NCBI GenBank assembly: GCA_035610835.1
Contig: CM069444.1
Coordinates: 5,197,172-5,261,171 of the forward strand
Length of the DNA: 64,000 nt
Direction: 5' to 3'
Source of the DNA: Ophiura sarsii
Taxonomy: Eukaryota; Echinodermata; Ophiuroidea; Amphilepidida; Ophiuridae
How positions within the stretch are numbered: the stretch's first letter is position 1; each line of letters starts with the position of its first letter. The position numbers and the translations under genes were made by a program. Shown piece after piece: positions 12,066-23,244 of the stretch. Under the pieces are notes generated by a model that was given only the letters and a program-made list of their open reading frames with translations, ran no database searches and was not told the origin of the DNA.

Positions 12066-12446
12066 GAAACGTGTGTAAATAGCAAAGACATGAAGGATAC
12101 AGTATATGGAAAAATCTCTGAATTTTGTCCCTCAAATAACATAATTTCCCCCTTGTCTCGAACAATTTTAAAACTTTTATATTATTAGATGTTGTATTGT
12201 TGGGTATCTTTACAAGTTAACCACATTGCAACAGCAGAATAGCTTTCCTATAAGAATGTGTTTGTTTGTGAAATTATTCAATTATTAATGAATTAATGTC
12301 GTACACAGAATATTAGTTTAATCAATTATGCTTGAAGATCTGTTGATTCATGATTTGAGTGCTGTTGAAGTTGCAATCTCGGAATTACGGAAGTCAATCT
12401 TTAACCGCATGACAATTATAGCAGCAAAGCCATCCTATTAATGAAT

Positions 12447-13128
12447 GATATAAAGACATCAAAAATGTAACTCGGCTGTTGTAAAAGCACCTATAATTTT
12501 AAAATTGTTACTCATATCCTAAAAATGAAAATACCAGGAGACGGAAAATTTAATTACGGTGATTTTGACACCTTGTTTGTTAAAATCGATAAAGTATTGT
12601 TGTCGCGGTATGTGCTAACAGATGCAAAATGCCCATTTCCATTGTTGCAGTAGCTCCTATTGGTATCTCTGATTCAGCGTGAAGATAATAGCGGAAATTT
12701 TGATAATTTGCCCATGGCGATGACCTGTCCTGTCTGTCTTCTCGGACCTTCTGAGCATTTGGAGTTTTAAATTCATCCTTTATAATTGTAAAGAAGTACG
12801 CCTGTCATCACCATTAAATTTGTCTCGGATTATGCTAATCAAGTTTACAGCACAACAAGAACAGCTAATCAAAATTCCCGCTATTATCTTCACGCTGAAT
12901 CAGAGAGATCAATAGGAGTTACTGCAATAATGGAAATGGGCACCTTTCATCTGTAAGGACATACCGCGACAACAATACTTTATCGATTTTAACAAACAAG
13001 GTGTCAAAATCACCGTAATTAAATTGTCTGTCTTCTGGTATTTTATTTTTAGAATATGACTAACAATTTTAAATTATAGGTGCTTTTACAACAGCCGAGT
13101 TACTTTTTTTGATGTCTTTAGTATATCA
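12447..13128. mobile_element. Foldback element, ~680 bp
   Basis: Long imperfect inverted repeat. The left arm begins GATATAAAGACATC and continues GTAACTCGGCTGTTGTAAAA; the right arm is its complement ending GATGTCTTTAGTATATC. Pairing continues through GGTGATTTTGACACCTTGTT and TTCAGCGTGAAGATAATAGC, leaving a loop of about 170 bp (12722-12890). It encodes nothing. Confidence 0.8.
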
Positions 13129-13925
13129 AACTAGTGAAAAATGTATGGATTTCCTGTACAGCGTTCTAGTTAGTTACTACGCTGACTAACTACGCATAGC
13201 ATCATGTTGTATGATTTATGCATATCTATATAAATGTTTGTGGATGTTGAGATGTAAGCAATGTTGCAGCTATTAACCTTTGCAAACTCTATTTTATATG
13301 ACTTCAGCTTTCAACAACTCCGTATACCTTATAATGGGCACTTATAACCAGCTTCATATGCCCTCATACTCTATTCAGAAATTGAGCAATATGTAATCAA
13401 GTAATACAGATGACAGGTTTTCGAAAAGTTAATGCAAGAACATGTGGATTTTTCTTGATTAGTCTGTTTAAGGACTCCTGTAACTGATATTACAGCAAGG
13501 TTTTTAAGAGTGTTTTAAAACCAAAATGTGTAAGATCTCTAGTCTGTGAACATCAAGAGCATGTAATATATAATATAGACCCAAACTATCGTCAACATAA
13601 GGTGGTTCCCCGATAACATGAGCAATAATTGAGCGCATCAGTTTACGCCCTCGATATTTCTGAACTTATGGGCCTTATGGAAAATCTGTCAACTACAATC
13701 ATCTGTTATTGTCATTCATGTTCACCATCAAGTAGTTGTAGAGTGAAGCGAATGTTTTCCACAGGTAATTTCCAAGTTCGCCAATGTATCGGTTGTGTGT
13801 AACGCTATACAATTTATGTAAGCAACATTTAGTGTAAAAGACATTATATCTCATTATGTTCCAATGTCTTGGCACTTTTGTATTAAAGACCAAAGACCTG
13901 GAGGCCATAAAGTTTCTTTTTTCAG

Positions 13926-14781
13926 GCTGTTAGTCTATACTGTCGTTGTTGAACGTATGCAAGGCCAAATGTAGGATTAACACCAAAAGAGTGATTAACA
14001 GTCCAGGCAAATGACCAAATCTGGAAATGTGCTTTATCTGGAAATTGATTGCTTGATCTGGAAATCAATGCTTTGCATATGATGTTCTAATTCAAAAACT
14101 ACAAACTTGATTATTACATAGATTTCAGCAATAATGTGTACTTTTTAGTTTAAAATTAATTATACATAGTTACAAATTAATAGCAAAAATAATTACCCAA
14201 CGACAATTTATCTACTAATTAACTAATTAATCAATGCATTCCTTTATTTTTAAAACGGCACGATCAATAAGTAAACGCCACGGTGATTATTTTGTGAATT
14301 GTATATCTTTTAAACATGATTTACCAAGAATGAGTTTGTCCTTTTTTTTTTATCATAACCAGTCCCTGGACAGAAAACTGCTTATTTCGTGAACTATTTA
14401 ATTTCGCAAAAATTGCTAGTGCTAACATTCGCGAAAACAATTACCTAAACAAATGGCAGTACATTTATAATGATATGTTTGTATGGTTTCGAATCGCAAA
14501 CATTAAGTATTCACAAAATTGAAGCACTTTGGCAATTCACAAAAATAACTACCTGCAAAATTAATTTATCACAGATTTGGAAATATAACCCGATTACCAT
14601 ATTTGGTCATTTGCCTGGACTGATTAAGGGTATGACCACTGGCCTACCTAATCTAGGAATTGGAGAATTCATAACCGGCCGAAAGCTAAATCACCAGTAT
14701 AAAAGTGATTTGGTACTTGAAAATATTGTCGCGATGATATTACCTTATCCCGGGGATATCATCATGATTGGCTCGGCTTAA
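13926..14781 (+). pseudogene. Candidate last exon split by a TIR element
   Basis: A strong acceptor (TTTCTTTTTTCAG|) starts a phase-0 frame reading AVSLYCRC. It meets TGA at 13950-13952 and then stays open. At 13998 a 624-bp element interrupts it. After the element the same frame resumes once one copy of the 5-bp duplication is discounted, and runs to TAA at 14779-14781 (…LENIVAMILPYPGD…). Frame continuity across the insertion suggests an exon that was broken by the element. The in-frame TGA means it is a pseudogene, or the frame begins later, or the TGA is recoded. Family not recognised. Confidence 0.35.
13999..14622. mobile_element. 624-bp TIR element with ATTAA duplication
   Basis: Terminal inverted repeats begin CAGTCCAGGCAAATGACC and are exact over 22 bases, flanked by ATTAA at 13994-13998 and 14623-14627. 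The interior is AT-rich and non-coding. A 5-bp duplication fits several superfamilies, so it is left unassigned. Confidence 0.8.
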
Positions 14782-15208
14782 CGGATTAATGTTTTTATTC
14801 CTGTGTTTTTGCTATCATTTTAATGGCTCTTATTGTTTTAAAAAACACCACTATGTCTTTTCTAATATAGACCTTTTTAGAAGGTTTTTCGCATTATTAG
14901 CCATCATGTTATGATCGACAATACACTTTATTATGCATGAAAATGTGCCTGCGTTTATAACGCATACCAACAGGATTTTTAAAAGGGCTTTCACATTTAG
15001 AATTCACCATTTAGAGAACAAATCACTGGGACACGATTCTGTTATTTGTAAGACTGATATGGTTATGTTTCTATGATGTGACTAATGATATCCGGTTTGT
15101 ATACAATGGTCTCTCTTTGGAATAGCCCAAGCTGAGAAACTCTATCACTATTATAATCATAATAACGATAGTGGATTTGTATAAACTTTAATTAAATACG
15201 TTGTATAG

Positions 15209-15325
15209 AAGAAGAGAGTCTGCTGAAGATTCAGAGGATTTTATAATGATCTTCGCTGTGTCGCGTTGACAGAGGAGATATTCTACTTCAGCTTGTGCAT
15301 TGCCTCAAACTATAATCAATTCTAA
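15209..15325 (+). CDS. Weak candidate exon
   Basis: After a possible acceptor (TTGTATAG|) a frame is open for 38 codons to TAA at 15323-15325, with an acidic start (SAEDSEDFYND) and two cysteines. It has no partner exon of matching phase and no paralog in the window, so chance is likely. Confidence 0.12.
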
Positions 15326-15639
15326 TGAAAATAACGTTTGTAAGATTTGCTTTAAGGAAACTAAACCAGATTATCATGATTGATGTTATTTAAAAGTGAT
15401 TAAGTGACATTATTTTGGACTCACCTTCATGAACAGATTAAAGCTCATTACTATTCAACTAATTACAATACGTATTGAATTACATTAGCTTTGCAATGAG
15501 TTTAATATTGGTGATTTTAAGAATATCTTATCCTGGTAAAACCGAAATGGCAATACAATTAAAAGTATTTAAAGAACATTAAGGTACTATGTAGCACAAC
15601 ACGTACTGTAACCATTACACTGGCATCGCACATCTGTCA

Positions 15640-15990
15640 GATAATATTTTAACAACACTATTGAACTAACAATGTATATTTGTTTGTGATTGAAATCCTC
15701 GGCAGCAGTGTCAACATGTATCATATGTGTAATTGTATGTCTGTTTGATTGAATAGCGGTGATATGAGTAGATGGTTATGAGAACTCAAACGTGACAGCT
15801 TTCAGTACCAGCTTGTGAAATTGCTTGATAAAATAGGCCAAGGCTACCGATAGTTATAGTATAGAGAACAATAACATTTAATTGGAAATACTTTACATTT
15901 ATTTCGTTTATTAATTAGCTTTAGGTGTCACATCATCGATATTATATAAGTAACATTATAAATCTAAAATTCTGTTACTGCGCGACCTGT
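15640..15990 (+). repeat. Diverged duplicate of 25960-26340
   Basis: Shared stretches with 25960-26340 in the same orientation include GGCAGCAGTGTCAACA, TTTGATTGAAT/TTAATTGAAT, GATAGATGG and TTACTGCGC/TTATTGCGC. The similarity is patchy. It suggests an old segmental duplication about 10.3 kb apart. Confidence 0.45.
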
Positions 15991-17982
15991 ATAATGTATT
16001 AATTTTCTATTAAGCTATGGTAAAATTCGATAGAAATGTTGTTTGTGCCGTATTACACCAGGGGCCGTATTCTCGTACTAAACGCGATTTTAGCTTAAAA
16101 CCGTGACTACTATAAAACTCGTGTCTAAATTAAACGCGAGATCATCTTTTAATAACCCGCTTTTAAACTCTGCGAATCTCGTCCTCAGAGTGGTCATGCG
16201 TTCACTCTATACAGGTATTCGATTTATTGTGGCCCAAATGGGTTACAGATATCGACCTAATTTCACAAATGAATGTGTATTTTTAAGACTACACGATCTG
16301 CGCGTCAGCTTGCACCGAACACGGTTGACTAATCATTCAAGGCGTACAAGTGGTGTACGAGTTTATTTAAACTCGCGTTGAACTACCCCATACCTATGTT
16401 TAAAGTTTAACAATTTTCAGTGAGTTAGACGCTTGTTTAAGTTAAACACATTTTCGAGAAGAATTGCATTTGATGTGTCGAAGTTAAACGCGTGTACCAC
16501 GTTCAAATACGTACGGCTCCAGAAGTTTGAATTTATATGTTGGATCAGATGTTGCTTTAAGTAAACTTGATTGAATGATATCTATTACCTCAACAATATG
16601 TTAGCTTCCTTTCGACACTTAACATTAATGGTATTTGACTGCTAACGTCTAACAAGATAAGCTTGTTGTGGCTTGTACAGTCCTCAAAAAAAGTAACTGA
16701 CCAGGTAATAAATATACTTTTAACTCCAAAACTATAGCTCCTACGTAAAATATTAATTTATAAAGTTGTAAGGAAATATCTTCTCTTGAATTTGAGACAT
16801 TGTTCATGAAGATCGGTTAATAATTGAGAACACTACATTGATAAGGATAGAACAAAGTGCAGTTTACATTTTCACACTTGGGGTTTGAACACGCTGGACA
16901 GTGTGACAGGTATATGCATTATAGGCTGCATTGATCAACTGAAGCATCTTGGAGTTGGATTCCTAGATCTAACTAGCTAAAAGAAACGAGACGCTGTTTA
17001 CCTTTTTTCTCATTAGTCCAGTTGTTAAATGTTGTATTCGTTAGGTCCAGTTTTTGCATTTCATTAGGTATGGTAATACAAGTAACAAGACCAATAAAGA
17101 TCAATACGAAAACCATGCTGCGGAATTATTCCGTTCTTATATTCTTAATATATACCACAGTGCTCCACTACGCGTTTCTATGTATAAATAAATGATTATT
17201 TAAAAGATATTAATTTCCCGAGCCAATAGTTTGGCCTTCTAAATATACGCCCTAATTCCATTAAACTATTATAGCATTATATAACACGGATATCCCTTTA
17301 CATTGGAATTAATCACGTGTCAATGATATGATATCAAGCAATGCTTGTGTCTAGAACACAATACTGACAATCACATATTCGGATTCAAACTTACCTCATT
17401 AACGTCCTAGTATATCGACATTGTAAACCTCGTCGTGCCCCCTTGTGCCTCACTATAGCCTGTGGAAAATCTAATATCTACGTGGTCCCGACAGATATAT
17501 GAACATCATGTAATCGCTGATAACCGAAAGATATTTCAAATGATATTCTTGCTAGATGTTATGTGGGATTTGCTACAATACTACAGTAAATTGATTTATG
17601 GCCAGATTTACCTTTTTTGTAGGGGAGGCTCACCGTCAGTAAACGCTCAAGTGGCTAAAGAGCGAGAACAATTATAGGTATGGCTAGTAGCGTAACCACT
17701 ATTTAGAAGTCAAGGGGTACCCCAAACATTACCACATTTCAGACAAAAGTACCGTGCCTTAACTGACTGAACAAAAGCATGGGTGGCCTTAATTCATAAT
17801 AAACACAATTTAAAAAAAATCGATTACTTGAGTAAACTATGCTTCTGAGATGGTTAATATGGGTTGCTCTATGTCTAGAAATGCATTTATCAGAGTGAAT
17901 AAAATACAAAATATTGTAACATATACGTTAATTCTTTATTGTGTCGTAGAAATGATGAAATATATTACAAGTGAAATACGTA
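15991..17982. other. Gene-free stretch
   Basis: No supported gene. The frame at 16103-16381 (+) starts within GGGGCCGTATTCTCGTACTAAACGCG, a phrase typical of repeat ends, and runs through repeated AAACGCG motifs, so it is probably a repeat rather than a gene. Confidence 0.35.
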
Positions 17983-19351
17983 CGAGGGGCATTCAGTAAA
18001 TAATGAAAGTGATCATGGTATGGGATGCATGAGTGATTCTATTGAGGGATAATGTGATCAATACAAAGTATGAACCTTTGTCTTTCAAACAATACACTTT
18101 TGGAATGTTAGATACCTTTGGTTATGTAATGTCATTAACATAAACACAATAGGTTTCAGACACTGACTGAAATCTGTCAATTATTTGGCTGGATATGTAA
18201 TATGTTGAAAATGGGTTGATCGATACATTTGCGTATATCTCGGCAATGCAAGTATAAAAACAGATAACACTTGGCACATAGTTAGAACACACACTTATCT
18301 CCGCTTGACATTATTTTTTAGACCTGAATTCCTTAACGCAAATAAGAAGGGACCATCTCAAATGCGCTTTTATTTAGCAAAATCCGCAATAATATACCTT
18401 TGAAAACAACAAAGGATAAAGAACAATGGAGGGATTATAATTTAGTAAATTTGTGTGGGATGTAAAGCAATAATAGTGGGGATTTCAGAAGGAGCTGTTC
18501 ATAAAATTTCCTCAAACCATTGAAATTATGTGACGATTACTTTAACAATACATATATAGTAGCTCTAAAGATAACAGTAATAAGAGAGGTTGTGGCAGCC
18601 ATCTCTGATTGATACATTCATGTATATCTTTATTTTGACTATCACAATATTTATACACATTGATTTAAGCATTTTTAATTATTTCTGATTAGAATTTGAA
18701 GGCACAGTAAGCTTTTATCTGGTAAATTTCTTGATTTTAGCCATTTGTGGCCCTGTTCAAAATGATCTGCCGTCTGCGCATGCGCACATTTTCTGCAGGT
18801 TTCATGCGAATAAGTTCAGAAAATTAGTTAACTATCATATGGAATCTCCCAAACTAGTTAATTGCTTGGATTTTTCATAAATTGTTTGATTATCCGCAAT
18901 ATTAGTGATTCGCTGACTGGGCATTTTTCAATGAAAATTGGCTATTTGAAATACTGATATTTGTATACTTTTTATTCGATTGCCTCTCCTTACTTTTTAC
19001 TCATATACTACATACATCAAATTACACAGGGATTTAAGTTATTGTCTTTTTATCATACTTACGTGAAAAAAAATGGGATTTACCTGCTTCTGGTGTCATG
19101 TTATGCAATCTTCTTATCACATGTTTCATACAAATAATTCAAATTTCCCGCCAAATAACTGATTAAGTAGTGTCCCAAGTGTACTTACTTTGAGACAATG
19201 CTATGACGTCATAGTTCACACTTATAAATCCAAAACTGTACTGTTTGAAAGATAAAGGTTCATACTTTGTATTGATCACATTATCCCCTCAATAGAATCA
19301 CTCATGCATCCCATACCATGATCACTTTCATTATTTACTGAATGCCCCTGG
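17983..19351. mobile_element. 1.37-kb mariner-like non-autonomous element
   Basis: TA at 17981-17982 and 19352-19353 flank inverted repeats starting C(G/C)AGGGGCATTCAGTAAAT. The arms match for about 110 bases (…GATCATGGTATGGGATGCAT…, …ATTGATCACATTATC…). TA duplication and this type of end are characteristic of Tc1/mariner elements. No transposase frame survives in the ~1.1-kb interior. Confidence 0.85.
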
Positions 19352-19522
19352 TATATAGAAAATTGCAGTTGTTGAAATATTTTGACGAAGCAAATGGTTA
19401 AATGTATTATATTTTTCAAGTTTCAAAATACTGAATGGATATATAATTTAGAATGTCGCGTGATGCGGTGAATATAAAATATAAATATTTGTTATACAAT
19501 CGAAGGAAAATATTAATAAGTG

Positions 19523-19546
19523 AAACTTTTTTTTTTTTTTTTTTTT
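19523..19546 (+). repeat. Poly(T) tract
   Basis: About 22 consecutive T in otherwise mixed sequence. It may be the tail of a retroposed sequence on the minus strand, but no retroposon body was recognised next to it. Confidence 0.8.
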
Positions 19547-19675
19547 CTGACTGCACACAATTTAAGAAATTCATTCTACCATTGTCTACCGACCACTTGT
19601 TTGCATTCTACCGATTGAACGGTAACAAATAAAAAGGGAATATCCTGATCGCCCGCTTTGCACTTCATGTTTTAG

Positions 19676-20023
19676 TCTCTAACGCCGATTGTGGAATCAG
19701 ATTTGTTTAAAGATTTGTTTGATGCAAATGTTCAGTCGTCTAGTACTGCTGCTAGTCTGCTGGTAAAGATCGTGCAGATCTCTTCGTAGATATTAATGTC
19801 TTCCGTGGACCGGCTGGTCCCTGGCAAACAGTGGACGGCCATGAGTATCTGAGTGTATTGCGTCACCTTGAGTATCGGCACTTTCAATTTAATGGGTTGC
19901 TATTACTGTTATAGTGTTGAAACAAAAAATCCTGATGCCGCAGCAGGCAAACCAAACCCGTGGCAATGCCTTCACCGCATTGACGGTAGTCCAGTGAAGT
20001 TAGACCATTTTATGAACCGATAG
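19676..20023 (+). pseudogene. Frame-broken coding-like region
   Basis: GC content is clearly above the surroundings and three successive open stretches on the plus strand read like one protein in shifting frames. The first contains PIVESDLFKDLFDANVQ. The second contains ADLFVDINVFRGPAGPWQ and EYLSVLRHLEY. The third contains DAAAGKPNPWQCLHRIDG and ends at TAG (20021-20023). Each switch needs a small indel or a splice. This fits a decayed retrocopy or transposon gene better than an active gene. Its family could not be named. Confidence 0.35.
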
Positions 20024-20329
20024 AGGGCTCACTTGCTGTAACTGCTCCCAATCAGATTGCTCCTCATCCTCTGATTTTACCCTGAGAAAAAGTGTATACT
20101 TAGGTATAGGTCGAACCGGCGCGTCTTATATTGAATGTCAAATAGTTATGTTTTGAAGATGCGGCTCTTCCGCATCTTACATATTTATTTGTTACAATTT
20201 GTCGTGTTTTCATTGAGTTGAAAGTGTTACACTTTCCCAATAAATATCAGCTAAATGCCAGAATACATTAAAATATTATTGAAACGGAGTGTTATGCATG
20301 TCTAGAACGTCACTATCTGTGTTTGATGT

Positions 20330-20445
20330 TAGTATACCATAATGTGACCCGGAAACGTGACCCGACCTATAAATGCACGTATTATTGCAATAAAGAAGAT
20401 AATTTGATAATAGACAGGTGTCTTTTCACCTGTCCCCGATAGGTA
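20330..20445 (+). repeat. Inverted duplicate of 21290-21410
   Basis: The segment with CCGGAAACGTGACC, ACGTATTATTGCAATAA and ACAGGTGTCTTTTCACCTGT recurs inverted at 21290-21410. ACAGGTGTC-TTTTC-ACCTGT also forms a local hairpin. Because its partner lies inside the foldback that follows, the arrangement is not a simple palindrome. Confidence 0.7.
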
Positions 20446-20488
20446 GTGCTATTTTATTGCGCGTTACGTTATGCAGCGGCGTACCCAT

Positions 20489-20517
20489 GGGGGGGGGGGG
20501 GGGGGGGGGGGGGGGGG
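20489..20517 (+). repeat. Poly(G) tract (29)
   Basis: Twenty-nine consecutive G directly after GCAGCGGCGTACCCAT, which resembles the CAGTGGCGTA(A/C)CC end found at 45412 and 52149 in this window. It is probably the expanded end of a small TIR element. Confidence 0.95.
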
Positions 20518-20806
20518 AGGTACAGTGCCCCCCTGAAATATCCCCGTCGGTAAACTTGAGCTTCCGTCGGTAGATTTGCGATTTCTACCATGCATCAAAT
20601 GTCATTATAGATATTTTTACTCTAATGTGAAGGTTAAATACTTGGTGGAACAATAGAAGAGGTAGAAAATGAAGCAATTTGTAGCTTTTTTTATTACTAC
20701 AATTTAAATACATGTATATCATACTCAGACAATTTGATAGGGAAACACAGCAACGGAAAAAAAGATAAAAAGAAAAGGCAAACAAACAAGTAACAACAAC
20801 AACAAT

Positions 20807-21660
20807 TTGACGTTCGCCATTTTAGTCAACATAAGTTCCCGTTCGGAATTGTTTTACTTGCAGCAACGGTTAATAATGTATAAGTAAAGGGGCATATCAT
20901 CTCGTCTTATATTCATATCGAATGTTGAGTTGTTAATTATTAATTTGTGTCGTTTTGAATCCGTGGACAATAGTTTTGCACATTTTCGACAAAGCCACAC
21001 CATTGACCACAATGGCCCACACTTATTTGTTACAATTTAGCGCGCACGTTATGCATGGATATTCCAAATTGTATAGGTTAAGAGTTTAACGGGTTCGCCG
21101 TCGGACAATATTAACTTTGTCCGACGGCGAACCAGTTACACTTGTCCGACGGCAAAACTATTAAACTATTAACCTCTATTATGAATACCCGTCATAAAAG
21201 CCTTTCTCACAATTTCAAATTGTGTATGAATTCCCTCCTACAGGACTTAATTCACTCGACACGCTATAAGACAAAATCATCCCATATCTCAAGAAATGAC
21301 CTGACAGGTGACAAGACACCTGTTCATTACCAAATCATCATCTTATTGCAATACTACGTGTATTATAGGTCACGTTTCCGGGTACCATGATGGTAGGCTA
21401 GAATCAAACCAGCCAGCGACACTTCATAAGTTACATGCGCGCTACTTTTCAACAAATAAGTGTGGCTTTGTCGAAAAAGTGCAAAACAATTGTCCACGTA
21501 TTCAAAACGCAACAAATTATTAATTAACAACTGAACATTCGATATGAATATAAGACGGTGATGATACGCCCATTTACTTATATATTATTATTAACCGTTG
21601 CTGCATGTAAAACCTTTTCAATTCCAAACGGAAAATGATGATGACTAAAATGTCAAACCT
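20807..21660. mobile_element. Foldback element, ~850 bp
   Basis: The left arm (CATTTTAGTCA … CAGCAACGGTTAATAAT … TCTTATATTCATATCGAATG … TTCGACAAAGCCACAC) matches the complement of 21440-21660 over about 200 bases with few gaps. Between the arms lie the 17-bp hairpin at 21092-21133 and the inverted partner of 20330-20445. There is no coding content. Confidence 0.75.
21092..21133. repeat. Perfect 17-bp-arm hairpin
   Basis: GGTTCGCCGTCGGACAA and its exact complement are separated by 8 bases. A third partial copy (TTGTCCGACGGC) follows at about 21142. It sits at the centre of the foldback element. Confidence 0.9.
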
Positions 21661-21689
21661 CATTAATAAGTTTATTAGAGAAAATTTGT

Positions 21690-21837
21690 ATTTTTTAGAA
21701 TTTGAAAAAATAGTGTTGATTTTGGCACATTCAGATTGAGGTCTCCCTAAATTCTCAAGCACGTGTGGCTGAGCACTGAAACAATGGTATGATTGGAAAA
21801 ATGAGCACATCAGCTTGTCGTTTATATCAAGAGACAT
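21690..21837 (-). CDS. Paralog pair, exon Y (copy 1)
   Basis: This minus-strand frame aligns, in the same reading frame, with 22784-22900: both read HVLEN(L/K)GR(P/S)Q(S/P)E(C/Y)AKINTI. Frame conservation between diverged copies supports past coding function. Copy 1 carries three cysteines upstream (MCSFFQSYHCFS and SEC). Splice borders are uncertain. It lies downstream of exons Z and X in the direction of transcription. Confidence 0.35.
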
Positions 21838-21874
21838 TCGAAAACATGTATGATTGAAAACAAAATTGAAGGAT

Positions 21875-22015
21875 TCATATCGTAATCACCGTGGATTGTA
21901 AAACCCTGCCCCAAGATGTCCACATTTTAGTCCCACAGCTTTTACGTATCTTCACCGAAGTCCTTGTCGATTGAAATGATGCCAGACAGATGTTGTTAGC
22001 GACTTTCGCGGAAGC
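21875..22015 (-). CDS. Paralog pair, exon Z (copy 1)
   Basis: Open minus-strand frame reading ASAKVANNICLASFQS followed by SVKIRKSCG. The second copy (23000-23104) reads ASAKVTYNICLASFQS and SVRIRKGCG in the same frame. A possible donor GTAAAA/GTAAAG occurs at the same place in both. A shorter, stop-interrupted third copy lies at 22120-22170. C-L…V-x-(I)-R-K-x-C loosely recalls the middle of Ly6/uPAR (three-finger) domains; this is a guess. Confidence 0.35.
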   Translation of the reverse strand, partial: ASAKVANNICLASFQSTRTSVKIRKSCGTKMWTSWGRVLQSTVITI

Positions 22016-22245
22016 CCACATACATGACATGAGTTTTTTATTCAAAATTATCGATTATCATTAAAACAACAGCACACAATAACATAGCAAAAAACAGCTC
22101 CATAATAGTCCTTGTTTTCGTTATCAATTTGTTCGATGCCAGACAGATGTATTGGCGACTTTCGCAAAAGCCCATATATTGGTTTTGATTTGGAATTATT
22201 GATTATCATTAAAACAACACCACACAGTGACACAGCAACAAATCC

Positions 22246-22473
22246 CTATTCGATAATATTTCGCCAGTTCAAGTGTAGCATTGAGCAATCCTGCACTTTA
22301 TCGATACATGGCTGTGCGTTTGTAACCGCAAAGTGACATCTGATGCATCGAAGCTTTACTTCAGGAGGTTCTCTTTGATTGGTGTATTTGACTGTGGTAG
22401 AAGTAGTTAAAGGCTTATTCAGCATGTTCAGTAATGTGTTGGAGGCTGCGCCCTCAATTTTTAAAAACATAAT
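22246..22473 (-). CDS. Paralog pair, exon X (copy 1)
   Basis: After a good acceptor (ACAAATCCCAG|) a phase-0 frame runs 75 codons to TAG. It contains NKPLTTSTTVKYTNQREPPE and then KLRCIRC plus two more cysteines (PC, DC). Copy 2 (24352-24545) keeps the first half in frame but has lost the acceptor G and then shifts. L-x-C-x-x-C with later cysteines is seen at the start of Ly6/uPAR domains; alternatively GAA|GTAAAG is a donor and the exon stops earlier. Not recognised with confidence. Confidence 0.35.
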   Translation of the reverse strand: MMFLKIEGAASNTLLNMLNKPLTTSTTVKYTNQREPPEVKLRCIRCHFAVTNAQPCIDKVQDCSMLHLNWRNIIE

Positions 22474-22520
22474 CTGGGATTTGTATATTTTTGTACGATT
22501 ATATTACATGTATGAACTAC

Positions 22521-22712
22521 TTACACTTGTATAGATTCAGAAAAATCAACCTTCTTTGTACAACAAAACATCGATTCGAATATTCTGATCGAAGGCTCAT
22601 AAAACAATAATTTCACACTAATGGTTGGGAATTTAGGGGGGTTCCGGTACCAAATCTGCTGACATCGGGAGCATCGTAGATGAGCATCGTAATACGGGCT
22701 CACGCGGCCCAT
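22521..22712 (-). CDS. Candidate exon with LRCSRC motif
   Basis: Minus-strand frame of 63 codons with HLRCSRCQQ and later CC, ending SESIQV at a TAA that itself overlaps a donor-like GTGTAAGT. The LRCxRC motif is shared with exon X just downstream, so it may belong to the same or a neighbouring paralog. The upstream border is unclear. Confidence 0.2.
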   Translation of the reverse strand: MGRVSPYYDAHLRCSRCQQIWYRNPPKFPTISVKLLFYEPSIRIFESMFCCTKKVDFSESIQV

Positions 22713-22783
22713 GTTAGGTTGATTATCAAAGTCGGCAGTTCTTGAACAAAAGGATTTTTTTTTTAAAGAATTTGAATTTAAAT

Positions 22784-22900
22784 TTATGACAAAATAGTGT
22801 TGATCTTGGCATATTCAGGTTGAGACCTCCCTTTATTCTCAAGTACGTGGCTGAGCACCGAAACAAGGGTACCATAGAATGATGTACACATCATCTTTCT
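22784..22900 (-). pseudogene. Paralog pair, exon Y (copy 2)
   Basis: In-frame counterpart of 21690-21837, ending in TAA (22784-22786) earlier than copy 1. About 1.09 kb separates the copies. Confidence 0.35.
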
Positions 22901-22999
22901 ATTGACATGGAACACAATTATGAGCATATCAAGAGACATTCAAAAAATGTATTATTAAATCAAAATTTAGGGATTCATATCGTAATCATATCGTAATCA

Positions 23000-23104
23000 T
23001 CATGGATTATAAAACCCTGTCCCGCAGCCTTTACGTATCCTCACTGAGCATTTTTTCGATTGAAATGATGCCAGACAGATGTTGTAAGTGACTTTCGCAG
23101 AAGC
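23000..23104 (-). pseudogene. Paralog pair, exon Z (copy 2)
   Basis: In-frame counterpart of 21875-22015 with an added cysteine (KKCSV) and an earlier stop at 23000-23002. It is part of the second tandem copy, whose exon X is disrupted. Confidence 0.35.
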
Positions 23105-23244
23105 CAATAATAGAGGCTTTTATTCGGAATTATTGATTATCATTAAAACAATGGCACACAGTGACTCAAAAAGACCACCCTCCATATGCGATAATATTTC
23201 ACAAGTTCAAGTAGAGCATTGAGACATCCTCGTGCAATCATGTA

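Noticed and set aside
16103..16381. 92-codon plus-strand frame
   Set aside because: Composition and repeated AAACGCG motifs, plus a repeat-end phrase at its start, point to non-coding repeat.
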